64,000 nt of DNA from Alterisphingorhabdus sp051668705 (GTDB lineage: Bacteria > Pseudomonadota > Alphaproteobacteria > Sphingomonadales > Sphingomonadaceae). The DNA is taken from the NCBI RefSeq assembly GCF_051668705.1, contig NZ_CP196351.1, positions 2,790,001 to 2,854,000 of the forward strand. Reading direction: 5' to 3'. Made by a program: the position numbers and the translations under genes. Numbering within the stretch: position 1 is the first letter of the stretch; each line of letters opens with the position of its first letter. This document shows positions 1 through 8,968 of this stretch, one piece after another. The notes beneath the pieces are model-generated. The model worked only from the letters and a program-made list of their open reading frames with translations. It was not told the origin of the DNA and ran no database searches.

Positions 1-149
1 GGCGGAATACCGTAAAATATCAGCAATGGTGTTGTTAGAAAGCCGCCGCCCACGCCAAACAGGCCAGACAGCACACCGACGCCTAGCCCCAGCATGATGA
101 TCACCAGTGCATTGACCGGCAAATTGGCAATGGGAAGGTACACGTCCAT
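1..149 (-). CDS. Sulfite exporter TauE/SafE family protein, N-terminal part (cut by window edge)
   Basis: The reverse strand encodes a protein starting MDVYLPIANLPVNALV, followed by a hydrophobic stretch and the motif GLFGVGGGFLTTPLL, which is the glycine-rich first repeat typical of TauE/SafE (DUF81) membrane proteins. These are polytopic inner-membrane permeases linked to export of sulfite, sulfoacetate or other organosulfur anions. Only about 49 codons are visible, so the substrate cannot be judged. The ATG at 149 is the best visible start. Confidence 0.75.
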   Translation of the reverse strand, partial: MDVYLPIANLPVNALVIIMLGLGVGVLSGLFGVGGGFLTTPLLIFYGIP

Positions 150-254
150 GTCTATGGGTTAATCCTTTTAACCCGCTATCGGAAGGGTTAATCCGGTTTA
201 ACAAAAGAAATTATACCATTAGCCGCGATCTGGCAGGTTGTACCAAGCAAATGA

Positions 255-1475
255 TCAGAAACGCGTCGAAACTGTCAGCGCTGCGCCCGAGCCAGGGGCC
301 GCATTTCCAGCAACACGCTGGCGCCAATCCAGCGCGATTTGGGTTTGCTGTCCTGCTATAGGAAGGCGTGTTGACACTCTGGGTCCGATGTCCAAGCGAT
401 GAACACGCGCGATTCTGTTCTCTGCGTCAGAAGATAATGGCCCTTGTCCGCCAGACCAAAGCCCTGCGCCAACCGCAATTTCACGCTGTCCGTTCTGCAC
501 CACCGGTTTTTCTGCGACCAGTTGCACATCGAAAAAATAGGCGCTGTCCTTGAGGCCAACAATACCGGCTTGGCCATATGCCGTGGCGCGCACATTGCCC
601 GCCAGTTTCTGGGGTGGAATATCGCTGACGATATAGGCAGCAGGTTGATTGCTACCAGCACCATTTACCGTCACTCTTTGTTCCGCGATCAGTTGGAGCG
701 GAATTTTGCGTGACGGCCTTATCGCTGCACCCAATGCCAATTCGGTCTGGTTAGGGCCAGATAAAGAAGCCGTGCTGCGCAAGAATAGTAATGGCGCTCC
801 GCTGCTTGCCCAAGGATAGTAACGGGCAATTGCTCCAGCCTGACTGCCACCATATTGCGCTCTACCACCTATTGTTTGCTGTCCAAACGCTGCATTATCA
901 GCACGCCAAAACACCCAGCTATCCAGCGCCCAGATATCACGTTTAGCTATATTGCCGCGTCCCGGCTTTGCACGTCTTACACCAGCGCCAGGCCTAAAAT
1001 CCTGCGCCAACATGCTATCTGCTACCAATGCGCGCACTGTTCTATCTGACGAAAAACCTCCAGTACTACGGCCCCATAGCAGCAATTGATGGCCTGCCAA
1101 TATATCAGGAGACAAGGCAGCACCTGCAAATAACCGCTGACGCTGAGACACTTTTTGTACATTATCAAACACGGCATGGCTCACCGTCTTTATCGGTGAG
1201 GGTGTAGCTTGGTACTGCGCCACCAAATTGGCGTTATCATCTGTACGGGCAGGTGATGAGACAGTGAGATCAATCTCTTCCCATAGTTGCTGCGCCGGGG
1301 TTTTGGGGGCATCACCGTCCAATACACCATTGGCGATGGCGCGCCCTCCTATCCAGAGCAACAACAGAACCAACAGGAAACGCAAGGCACGGCCCGTTGC
1401 AGGCTCATCCGTCAGAGCATAAGGACAGTTTGGCTGAGAAGAGGAGTAGGAGGAGAAGTCTGACATTAGCGCCAT
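255..1475 (-). CDS. Putative outer-membrane protein resembling the C-terminal part of NfrA
   Basis: About 406 residues. A proline/serine-containing head is followed by one hydrophobic segment (about residues 30-50, RFLLVLLLLWIGG) and then a long region with alternating polar and hydrophobic residues that ends in the phenylalanine TVSTRF, as expected for a beta-barrel-like C-terminus. It overlaps the end of the upstream glycosyltransferase gene by 10 bases, so the two are translationally coupled. That partner resembles NfrB, and in enterobacteria NfrA is the outer-membrane half of the same exopolysaccharide/phage-N4 receptor pair, so I infer an NfrA-type role. No TPR repeats are visible, unlike full-length NfrA. 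The ATG at 1475 is preferred over the GTG at 1484. Confidence 0.55.
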   Translation of the reverse strand: MALMSDFSSYSSSQPNCPYALTDEPATGRALRFLLVLLLLWIGGRAIANGVLDGDAPKTPAQQLWEEIDLTVSSPARTDDNANLVAQYQATPSPIKTVSHAVFDNVQKVSQRQRLFAGAALSPDILAGHQLLLWGRSTGGFSSDRTVRALVADSMLAQDFRPGAGVRRAKPGRGNIAKRDIWALDSWVFWRADNAAFGQQTIGGRAQYGGSQAGAIARYYPWASSGAPLLFLRSTASLSGPNQTELALGAAIRPSRKIPLQLIAEQRVTVNGAGSNQPAAYIVSDIPPQKLAGNVRATAYGQAGIVGLKDSAYFFDVQLVAEKPVVQNGQREIAVGAGLWSGGQGPLSSDAENRIARVHRLDIGPRVSTRLPIAGQQTQIALDWRQRVAGNAAPGSGAALTVSTRF

Positions 1476-2929
1476 AAACTCCACCGCAAATTTTGTATTG
1501 CAAAGCCTTCATCATCTTCAGGCGTTGGCAGCATATGCCGCGTTTTGTCCCAAAATACTGGGCGACCAGCCAGCAAGCGGCAATAGGAAAATACAGCCCT
1601 GCGCGCTGCCATTATGCTGATAATATTGGATATCATCATACGCGGCACAGCCAAAAATGCCTGAAAAATACCGTAATGGCGATAAGTGAAGTAACAGCGC
1701 ATAGCTAGCCGCCAGAGAAGGAATACGGCATTTATTATCAAAAGTGTGATCAGGGAAGAAGAATAAGGACCAACATCATACCACCCCGCATTTTGTGCAA
1801 GGCTCAATACAATGCCGCCCGCCAATGCCATATATGCAGCAAGCAGCACAACAGCGCCCAGCATCGACCGGCGATCGCGGATCCTCATCCAATACTCGGC
1901 CCAATGGCTATAGTTTTTGCGCGATTGAGAGACTTGCCCCTGCCAGCCAAGACGATCCCACCCGCTCAGCGCGATGCCCGCCGTCCAACGACTTTTTTGG
2001 CGGACCGCAGCGCTAAGATCATGCGGGAAATATGCCCGTGTTGCGATAAGCTCTCCATCCGCGGCATATTGGGTCGCAAAATATCCTTTGGCACCGGCAT
2101 TATGAAGGCGGATACCCAGTTCATAATCTTCGGTAAGGCTCTGTTCTGAAAACGGACCTGATAATCCACTGTCCTGACGCTGCACCAGATTTTCCAGGCA
2201 TTGCCTGTCAATCGCGCAACCCACTCCAGCCAATGGCAAGGATGCGCCCAACATCTGCCTGACAGGCATAAATTTGCCGTGCGCTTCGGCGAATTCATCA
2301 CAATAATGGCCCGAAATAAATGCCGACCCCGGATAAGGCATGGGCAATACCGGCAATTGAACGGTCTGATGGGAGCGCAAATGGTCCGCAAAAACCTGCA
2401 GCGCATCAGGATGCACCATATCCTCTGCATCGTGTAAAATAATGGCGTCAAAACCGGCATCGTAGAGCATTTCATCATCGCACATCGCTTGCCATAGTCG
2501 GTTCAAGCATTGGGCCTTTGTCGTTGGCCCGTCGAGCGGGTTCATCACAATACGCACTCTTGGATCAGTACCTGCCTGCATGGCTGCCCTAACCGTCTCT
2601 GCATCATTGGGATAACAGCCCACATAGATGCGCAGCATAGAACAGTCCCATATATTGGTAATATTCTGCAAAGTGTTCAAAATGACTGCAGATTCCTGCC
2701 AGACGGGAATCATGACGGCAAAGCGGCTATGTTTAGTCTGTTTATAATATTCAGTTCTAATCTCTTTAGAGGATAGCCTGTATTGTAGCTTTCTGGATTT
2801 ACCCGACAGAAAGCGTAGCCATAAAAAATCTACAAAAACATCATCAATAGCACCAAGGCAAAGCCAAAATGCAGCGAAAAAACTGAATTCGCGGACCCAA
2901 AAATCTATAAATGAAAATATATCACCCAT
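1466..2929 (-). CDS. NfrB-like inner-membrane family 2 glycosyltransferase
   Basis: 487 residues. There is a hydrophobic N-terminus (about 10-40), a GT2 catalytic domain with HDAEDMVHP (166-174, DxD-like metal site), TEDYELG (266-272) and QKSRW (311-315), the processive-synthase signature, and then further membrane segments toward the C-terminus. Such enzymes polymerise or export sugar chains across the inner membrane. It is shorter than E. coli NfrB and shows no C-terminal GSPII-E/MshEN-type domain. It is followed by an overlapping NfrA-tail-like gene, suggesting a surface polysaccharide export pair. Substrate unknown. Confidence 0.75.
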   Translation of the reverse strand: MGDIFSFIDFWVREFSFFAAFWLCLGAIDDVFVDFLWLRFLSGKSRKLQYRLSSKEIRTEYYKQTKHSRFAVMIPVWQESAVILNTLQNITNIWDCSMLRIYVGCYPNDAETVRAAMQAGTDPRVRIVMNPLDGPTTKAQCLNRLWQAMCDDEMLYDAGFDAIILHDAEDMVHPDALQVFADHLRSHQTVQLPVLPMPYPGSAFISGHYCDEFAEAHGKFMPVRQMLGASLPLAGVGCAIDRQCLENLVQRQDSGLSGPFSEQSLTEDYELGIRLHNAGAKGYFATQYAADGELIATRAYFPHDLSAAVRQKSRWTAGIALSGWDRLGWQGQVSQSRKNYSHWAEYWMRIRDRRSMLGAVVLLAAYMALAGGIVLSLAQNAGWYDVGPYSSSLITLLIINAVFLLWRLAMRCYFTYRHYGIFQAFLAVPRMMISNIISIMAARRAVFSYCRLLAGRPVFWDKTRHMLPTPEDDEGFAIQNLRWSLWR

Positions 2930-3213
2930 TTAAAGGCCTCGATCATTTGCTATTACTTTAGCATATTGCAAATTTACGCGTTACGCAAAAGCAAAGCGGG
3001 ATTTTTTTGGTATACGCAAATCTACTCACACGTCCCGGTGCTGAGAGCCTATATATTCCTCGCCATTGGCGGCTTGCAAAGGAAGTGCGCCATGCTACTG
3101 GACAAATGGGAAGTTAATAATAAAATCATTCAGGCGCGGCTGGCTGTATATTAGGGCTGGCCATTTGTCTTTCAGAGCCCATATGCAGAGTTTAACCGGC
3201 CAAAGGAGAAATT

Positions 3214-4467
3214 ATGTCCGCCCCCGATCACATGAAAATTGAACGTCGCGGGACGAATTCGGCACTTCGCAACTTTCTTGAGAGCGAAGCGGCAGGCGGC
3301 ATTTTGCTGATGGTGGCGGCGGCGCTGGCGATGGTTATTGCCAATTCGCCGCTTTATGATGTTTACCACCATTATCTGCACGATATTAAAGGCCCCGTTT
3401 TAACGGCAAAGCTAGGCCCCATGACCCCGCATCTATGGATTAATGACGGGCTGATGGCGATTTTCTTCTTTCTGGTTGGTTTGGAAATAAAACGCGAATT
3501 TATCGATGGCCGTTTGGCAACATGGGAAGACCGCCGCATGCCGGTTATTGCTGCGATTTGCGGTATGGTTTTCCCCGCCATTGTCTATCTGGGCATTACA
3601 TCAGGCACGCCCGGCCCTAATCTGACCAACGGTTGGGCTATTCCTGCGGCGACTGATATTGCCTTTGCCATTGGTGTGCTGGCATTGCTGGGCAAGCGTG
3701 CGCCGGCATCGCTTAAATTGTTTCTGGTTACGGTCGCGATTGTCGATGATATGGGCGCAGTGGCGATCATTGCGCTGGTTTATACGGCGGGCCTGAAAAC
3801 AACATTTCTTATGGGCGCTGCGGTCGTGCTGGCGATTATGTATGGCCTTAACAAATCCGGCGTCAAAAGCATTCCCGTCTATCTGATATTCTCTTTGATA
3901 TTATGGTATCTGGTGTTGATGTCGGGTGTGCACGCCACAATTGCCGGTGTGCTGGCCGCGCTGACCATTCCCATCACCAAAACCCCCGGCGCACCGGATA
4001 GCGCGGAATCGCCTTTGCACATATTAGAGCATGCGATCACGCCATGGAGCGCCTATTTCATCATCCCCATTTTCGGCTTTGCCAATGCGGGTGTGCATAT
4101 TGGTGAGATGAGCGCGAGCGAAATTTTCGCGCCTTTGCCGCTGGGCATTGCTGCGGGTCTGTTTATCGGCAAGCAAATCGGCATTTTCGGCAGCATATGG
4201 CTGTGCGTTAAGGCCGGTTTTGCAACCCGCATGACCGGCGCAACATGGTTGCAAATCTATGCTGTCAGCATTTTGTGCGGCATTGGTTTTACCATGAGCC
4301 TGTTTATTGGCGAGCTGGCCTTTCCCGGCAAAATGGTGGAGGCGCAATTGCTGCGCGATGAAGCAAAGATCGGTATTTTGATGGGCTCAATATTGTCAGC
4401 TTTAGTCGGTTACTTCATCCTGCGCTTCGCCCCTCAGAAACAACTGCATAAGGCAGAAGAAGAGTAG
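3214..4467 (+). CDS. nhaA: Na+/H+ antiporter NhaA
   Basis: 417 residues, normal size for the family. It exchanges cytoplasmic Na+ (or Li+) for external protons across the inner membrane. Visible hallmarks are FLVGLEIKRE (86-95), the discontinuous-helix motif TDIAFAIG (148-155) and the paired aspartates of VAIVDDMGAVAI (DD at 178-179) that carry ions. A good ribosome-binding site (AAAGGAGAA) precedes the ATG. Monocistronic, with 85 bases to the next gene. Confidence 0.97.
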   Translation: MSAPDHMKIERRGTNSALRNFLESEAAGGILLMVAAALAMVIANSPLYDVYHHYLHDIKGPVLTAKLGPMTPHLWINDGLMAIFFFLVGLEIKREFIDGRLATWEDRRMPVIAAICGMVFPAIVYLGITSGTPGPNLTNGWAIPAATDIAFAIGVLALLGKRAPASLKLFLVTVAIVDDMGAVAIIALVYTAGLKTTFLMGAAVVLAIMYGLNKSGVKSIPVYLIFSLILWYLVLMSGVHATIAGVLAALTIPITKTPGAPDSAESPLHILEHAITPWSAYFIIPIFGFANAGVHIGEMSASEIFAPLPLGIAAGLFIGKQIGIFGSIWLCVKAGFATRMTGATWLQIYAVSILCGIGFTMSLFIGELAFPGKMVEAQLLRDEAKIGILMGSILSALVGYFILRFAPQKQLHKAEEE

Positions 4468-4552
4468 GGCACCGCAGGGATAGTCACAGAGGCAAAAGCG
4501 GCCTAAACAGAATATCCATAAAGGCGCAACATGCGCATTCTGCCAAGGGATA

Positions 4553-5962
4553 ATGAATATGCAGATGATAGGCCTATCTACCCGCCAGTTTAACCGCCTG
4601 GCCTTGCGCTTTTCAGCTGTTTGTGGCGCGGCGATCATGTTGGCATCTTGCCAAACGACGCCGCTTGAACCCGCTGCGCAAAATGCTGTTCAGCCTGAAC
4701 AGTCAGCCAATGACGCCGTTGGCCTGTCAGTGCAGCAACAGATGAACGCAATCGCCGAAGATTATGTGAAACTATCACTGGAAATCGGCACCAAGGAAGA
4801 GGGGTATATTGACGCCTATTATGGCCCCGCTGAATGGAAAACTGCAGCTCAGGCTAATCCGCGCGGCCTTATTGATCTGGCCAATGCGGTTATTGCGTTG
4901 GAGGAGCGGCTTGATCTTATCGACGAAAGCAAGCTCGACCGTTTAGAGAAAAAGCGCCGCGCCTATTTGCAGGGCCAGTTAACAGCGGCGCGCACACGTT
5001 TGCTAATGCTGCAAGGAGAAACGCTGACCTTTCGTGAGGAAGCACTGGGCCTGTTCGGCGTTGTGCCGGATATCAAACCATTAGCCGATCTGGAAGCGGC
5101 GTATAAGATTTTGGAAGAGCGGGTGCCCGGTGAGGGGTCATTAACCGGTCGCATCACCAAATTGTTCGCGCCCGCAACCATATTGCCCAAAGAAAAATTG
5201 CAACCGGTTTTTGATGCGGCCATTGCCGAATGCCGCCGCCGCACTTTGCAATATATTGACCTGCCGGATAATGAACGCTTCACCATGCGCTTTGTCAACG
5301 ATAAGCCATGGAGCGGTTATAATTATTATCAGGGCGATTTTAACAGCAAGATTGAGATTAACACCGATCTGCCCATAGCCATTGGCCGCGCGGTCGATCT
5401 GGGCTGTCATGAAGGCTATCCCGGTCACCATGTATTTAACATGCTGCTCGAAAAAAATCTGTCTAAAGACCGTGGCTGGGTCGAATATCAGATTTACCCC
5501 TTATACAGCCCGCAAAGCGTTATTGCCGAGGGCAGTGCCAATTATGGCATCCAGCTCGCCTTTCCTAACGGTCAACAAGCCGCATATGAAGAAAGCGTAT
5601 TGGCGCCCTTGGCGGGTATCAGCATTAAAGACGGGCCGGATATGGCGCCTGACATTGCAGAGGCGCTGAGCGGATTGTCTGGGCAGCGTTTTGCCATTGC
5701 CCGTGCTTATATTGATAAGGAAATTGACCGTGAAGAAGCGATCAGGCTGACCATGCGCTATGGTTTTAGAGATCGCAAATCGGCTGAACAATCTATTCGC
5801 TTTCTCGACACCTATCGCACCTATGTCATCAACTATGGTCTGGGCCTGGAAATGGTTGCCAAATTTGTTGAAGCCGGCAATCCGGATGACGCAACAAAAT
5901 GGGCGCGGATGAAAACTATTTTGAGCGAACCGACACTGCCCGCCGATCTGGTGGTGCAATAA
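4553..5962 (+). CDS. DUF885 family putative metallopeptidase lipoprotein
   Basis: 469 residues. The N-terminus carries a lipoprotein signal with lipobox MLASC (Cys near residue 33), so it is probably anchored in the periplasm. The body is a DUF885 protein; the motif HEGYPGHH (286-293) resembles the zinc-binding helix of gluzincin-like peptidases, though no substrate is established. A second ATG lies 6 bases downstream of the chosen start (4559) with better spacing from AAGGG. The next gene starts 6 bases after the stop, suggesting co-transcription. Confidence 0.85.
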   Translation: MNMQMIGLSTRQFNRLALRFSAVCGAAIMLASCQTTPLEPAAQNAVQPEQSANDAVGLSVQQQMNAIAEDYVKLSLEIGTKEEGYIDAYYGPAEWKTAAQANPRGLIDLANAVIALEERLDLIDESKLDRLEKKRRAYLQGQLTAARTRLLMLQGETLTFREEALGLFGVVPDIKPLADLEAAYKILEERVPGEGSLTGRITKLFAPATILPKEKLQPVFDAAIAECRRRTLQYIDLPDNERFTMRFVNDKPWSGYNYYQGDFNSKIEINTDLPIAIGRAVDLGCHEGYPGHHVFNMLLEKNLSKDRGWVEYQIYPLYSPQSVIAEGSANYGIQLAFPNGQQAAYEESVLAPLAGISIKDGPDMAPDIAEALSGLSGQRFAIARAYIDKEIDREEAIRLTMRYGFRDRKSAEQSIRFLDTYRTYVINYGLGLEMVAKFVEAGNPDDATKWARMKTILSEPTLPADLVVQ

Positions 5963-5968
5963 CCCGCA

Positions 5969-6994
5969 ATGGCAATGCCGATATTCTTTGACCCTGCACA
6001 GCGCGCGCATAATCCACCGACGGAATTACACAATGGCGGCTTTGTACCTTATGCCGAACATGTTGGGCGGGTTGATGCGTTAATATCCGCGTTGGAAGCT
6101 AAGGGCTTCACGCCGCAAATGCCGCATAATTATGGCATGGCCCCCATTCGCGCTGTGCATGATGATGACTATCTGGCATTTCTGCAAAGCGCTTATGACC
6201 GATGGAAAGCAGCCGGGCGCGATGGCGATGTAACCGGTTATGCATGGCCAGTAGTCGGGCGCAGACCGCTTAAGCTGAACCGTATTGATGGTGATATCGG
6301 CCAATATAGCTTTGATGCAGCAACGCCCATTGCGCAGGAAACATGGGGCAGCGCCTATGCCAATGCGCAGACTGCGCTGGCGGCTGTTGATGCGTTGGGA
6401 CAAGACGATATCCGTGCCGCATTAGCGCTTTGCCGTCCCCCAGGTCATCATGCAGGTGCCAATTATCTGGGCGGCTATTGCTATCTCAACAATGTCGCCA
6501 TCGCTACGCAACATGCTTTGAGCCAAGGCGCAGAAAAAGTCGTCATCTTGGATGTTGATTATCATCACGGCAATGGCACGCAGGATATCTTCTATGCCCG
6601 TGACGATGTAGATTTTATCTCACTACACGCAGACCCACGAACCGATTTTCCCTTTTTCTGGGGCCATGGTGACGAAATGGGTGAAGGTGCTGGCTTAGGC
6701 CATAATCACAACTTCCCGCTCCCACGCGGAACGGACTGGAGCGCTTATCAATCGGTATTGCGGTCTGCCGTCAATCTGGTTCAGGCTGCGCAGCCGGATA
6801 TGTTGCTGATATCCTTTGGGGCGGACACGCTAAGCAGCGACCCGATCTCACAACTGGCATTGACCACAGATGATTTTGGCAAGATGGGGGCAATGATTGC
6901 TGCGCTAAAACTGCCAACAGCTATCATTATGGAAGGGGGCTATGCCGTTGATGATATTGGCACAGCCCTATCCAATTTTGTTGCTGCATTTTAA
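5969..6994 (+). CDS. Histone deacetylase-family hydrolase (class II HDAC / acetylpolyamine amidohydrolase-like)
   Basis: 341 residues. Family motifs are intact: PPGHHAG with the tandem histidines (about residue 157 onward), LDVDYHHGNGTQD with Asp/His zinc ligands (about 194-206), a late SFGADT and the terminal EGGYAVDD tyrosine motif. Bacterial relatives remove acyl groups from small amines such as acetylpolyamines, or from lysines; which one cannot be told here. It sits 6 bases behind the DUF885 gene. Confidence 0.88.
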   Translation: MAMPIFFDPAQRAHNPPTELHNGGFVPYAEHVGRVDALISALEAKGFTPQMPHNYGMAPIRAVHDDDYLAFLQSAYDRWKAAGRDGDVTGYAWPVVGRRPLKLNRIDGDIGQYSFDAATPIAQETWGSAYANAQTALAAVDALGQDDIRAALALCRPPGHHAGANYLGGYCYLNNVAIATQHALSQGAEKVVILDVDYHHGNGTQDIFYARDDVDFISLHADPRTDFPFFWGHGDEMGEGAGLGHNHNFPLPRGTDWSAYQSVLRSAVNLVQAAQPDMLLISFGADTLSSDPISQLALTTDDFGKMGAMIAALKLPTAIIMEGGYAVDDIGTALSNFVAAF

Positions 6995-7018
6995 TTCCGG
7001 TAAAACAATGGGCAGCGA

Positions 7019-7531
7019 TTAATCTGCGTTTTCGCTGCCAACTTTGTCATATTGGACAAACTCACCAAATGCGCAGCTGCCTAACGGTATGTTAGCCAAT
7101 GGGTCGCGCACCTCGAATATTTGTCCATTGCAGATGCGATCATCCGGCGTACTATTGATAATCGCATTGCCGCCAACGGCATTGCAACCGCTGCGCGTAC
7201 GGTTGACCAGAATGTCGCCGCCACGCATTTCATAGATCAATATGTCATCGCCCACTGTTGCTGTGCGGCGCACTTGGCGTAAGCGAATACATTGGCGAGC
7301 ATCACCAGCTTCACGATTTGCCAAATAGCGATTGAGGGTTTTGATTTCTTTTTTCTTCAGTCCATCAACAGAAATACCAGCAACATTCTGCGCGGCACCA
7401 TCCTCTTCAATAGCAACGCCTTCATTTGAGGATGTTGCAAAAGCCCATAATGGCGTGGTGCCTGCAAGGACCAAAATGGCTGGAGCAATTACGGTGGCGA
7501 GTTTTGGTGATGAAACAGAAAATTTGGCCAT
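7019..7531 (-). CDS. Secreted DUF6491-like protein
   Basis: 170 residues with an N-terminal export signal (hydrophobic AILVLAGTTPLWAFA). The mature part has a pattern I associate with DUF6491: a CIRLRQVRRT segment, then DDILIYEMRGGDILVN, a cysteine, DRICNG and a final CAFGEFVQYD, with several cysteines that may form disulfides. Function unknown. Convergent with the deacetylase gene; an 8-bp inverted repeat (7011-7018 / 7032-7039) lies at the junction but has no T-run. Confidence 0.55.
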   Translation of the reverse strand: MAKFSVSSPKLATVIAPAILVLAGTTPLWAFATSSNEGVAIEEDGAAQNVAGISVDGLKKKEIKTLNRYLANREAGDARQCIRLRQVRRTATVGDDILIYEMRGGDILVNRTRSGCNAVGGNAIINSTPDDRICNGQIFEVRDPLANIPLGSCAFGEFVQYDKVGSENAD

Positions 7532-7653
7532 AGAATAGTTCCTTATACCGATATTATAATTTATACTATTCTACCTTGCCACCTTATGAACGGCACTCCA
7601 CCCACAATGCTGTATATTTTGCTTTTGACCCGGCGAATCTAACTGCAAAGCGA

Positions 7654-8115
7654 TCACCATTCGCCGGCATTTTCCATACTGGCCCATGGTTCCTGCGGGT
7701 CCAGATTCCCATCCTGCAATAACTCAATAGAGATACCGTCTGGCGAGCGAACAAAGGCCATATGGCCATCACGCGGCGGCCGGTTTATGGTTACACCTGC
7801 GTCCATAAGACGTTGGCAGGTGTCATAAATATTCTCTACACGATAAGCGAGATGTCCGAAATTGCGACCGCCATCATATTTTTCTGCCGGCGCTCCATCT
7901 TCTGCTGGCCAATTATAGGTCAGCTCAACCTCTGCTATGCCCGCCTGCCCCGGCGCTGCCATGAATATCAGCGTGAATCGGCCAGCCTCTACATCAAAGC
8001 GCCGCACTTCTTCCAAGCCGATCAGTTTGAAAAAATTGACTGTCGCATCAGGGTCTGACACGCGGATCATGCTGTGCAGATATTTCGGATAGCTTGTATT
8101 TTCGCTGCTGCTCAT
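7654..8115 (-). CDS. gloA: Lactoylglutathione lyase (glyoxalase I, VOC family)
   Basis: 153 residues from the chosen ATG, which has GGAG nine bases upstream; an in-frame ATG at 8130 lacks such a site. VOC fold motifs are visible: LHSMIRVSDPDATVNFF at the start, VELTYNW in the middle, HLAYRV, and FVRSPDGISIELLQ near the end, matching glyoxalase I metal-ligand positions (H, E, H, E). The enzyme isomerises the methylglyoxal-glutathione hemithioacetal to S-lactoylglutathione. Sequence alone does not fully exclude another VOC lyase. Confidence 0.85.
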   Translation of the reverse strand: MSSSENTSYPKYLHSMIRVSDPDATVNFFKLIGLEEVRRFDVEAGRFTLIFMAAPGQAGIAEVELTYNWPAEDGAPAEKYDGGRNFGHLAYRVENIYDTCQRLMDAGVTINRPPRDGHMAFVRSPDGISIELLQDGNLDPQEPWASMENAGEW

Positions 8116-8241
8116 TCTTTCAAACTCCATTCGTCGCTATTAAAGCACGGTTCATCGACTCCAGTATAATCACAATCCCGGGTCGCATTTTGAGATAATG
8201 CCATAATCAGGTGGGCATTTGAAATGCAAAGGGAAGACACA

Positions 8242-8967
8242 ATGCCAGATAATGACAATGTAATGGTGCAGACGCCAACGACAAGAAGCCTTTTTTGGGG
8301 CAGTGCCTCTATAGTTGCACTGGGCTTAGTCGCAGGCGGCTATTTGCTGGGCGATGGCTTATTGCGCGCACGCGAAGCGGATCGTTCTGTGACTGTGCGC
8401 GGTCTGGCAGAGCGCGAAGTAACCGCCGATCTGGCAACATGGACCATTGCCTATTCCGCAAAATCACAAAATCTTAAATCGGCGCAAGATGATATTGACC
8501 GCGACACCGACGCCATTCGCGCCTTTTTCACAGAATTGGGCTTTGCCGCCGATGCCTTGAAGCCAACGGGCGTCAATGTCTCGCGAAGAGATTATGGGCA
8601 GCGAAGCTATACCATCAGCCAGCGTTTGCAATTGCGCACCAAAGATATTGAAAAAGCGCAGGCCGCTGTTGCCAAGCAATTTGATCTGGTCAGGCGCGGG
8701 GTCGTGCTGGAAGGTGGTTCAGGGATCAGCTTTACCTTCACCAAGCTCAACGATATCAAACCCGAAATGGTGGCCGAGGCAACCAAAGACGCACGCAAAT
8801 CTGCCGAACAATTTGCACATGATAGCGGCACCGATGTCGGCAGTATAAAAAGCGCGACACAGGGCTATTTTTCCGTCAACGCACGCGACGGTGATGGCGG
8901 CTATGGCAGCGATACGCCCTATAAAAAGGTCCGCGTTGTCACCACGGTCAATTTCTATTTGGAGTGA
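8242..8967 (+). CDS. SIMPL domain (DUF541) periplasmic-facing protein
   Basis: 241 residues from the ATG at 8242, which follows AAAGGGAAG at ideal spacing; an upstream in-frame ATG at 8224 would overlap that site. One hydrophobic segment near the N-terminus (about residues 20-40) is a membrane anchor or signal. The remainder fits DUF541/SIMPL (VRGLAEREVTADLATW near the start). E. coli YggE of this family is tied to oxidative stress resistance; a structural rather than enzymatic role is likely. Confidence 0.8.
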   Translation: MPDNDNVMVQTPTTRSLFWGSASIVALGLVAGGYLLGDGLLRAREADRSVTVRGLAEREVTADLATWTIAYSAKSQNLKSAQDDIDRDTDAIRAFFTELGFAADALKPTGVNVSRRDYGQRSYTISQRLQLRTKDIEKAQAAVAKQFDLVRRGVVLEGGSGISFTFTKLNDIKPEMVAEATKDARKSAEQFAHDSGTDVGSIKSATQGYFSVNARDGDGGYGSDTPYKKVRVVTTVNFYLE

Positions 8968-8968
8968 T

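Noticed and set aside
7011..7039. Terminator between the deacetylase and DUF6491-like genes
   Set aside because: The 8-bp dyad overlaps coding sequence and has no T-run on either side.
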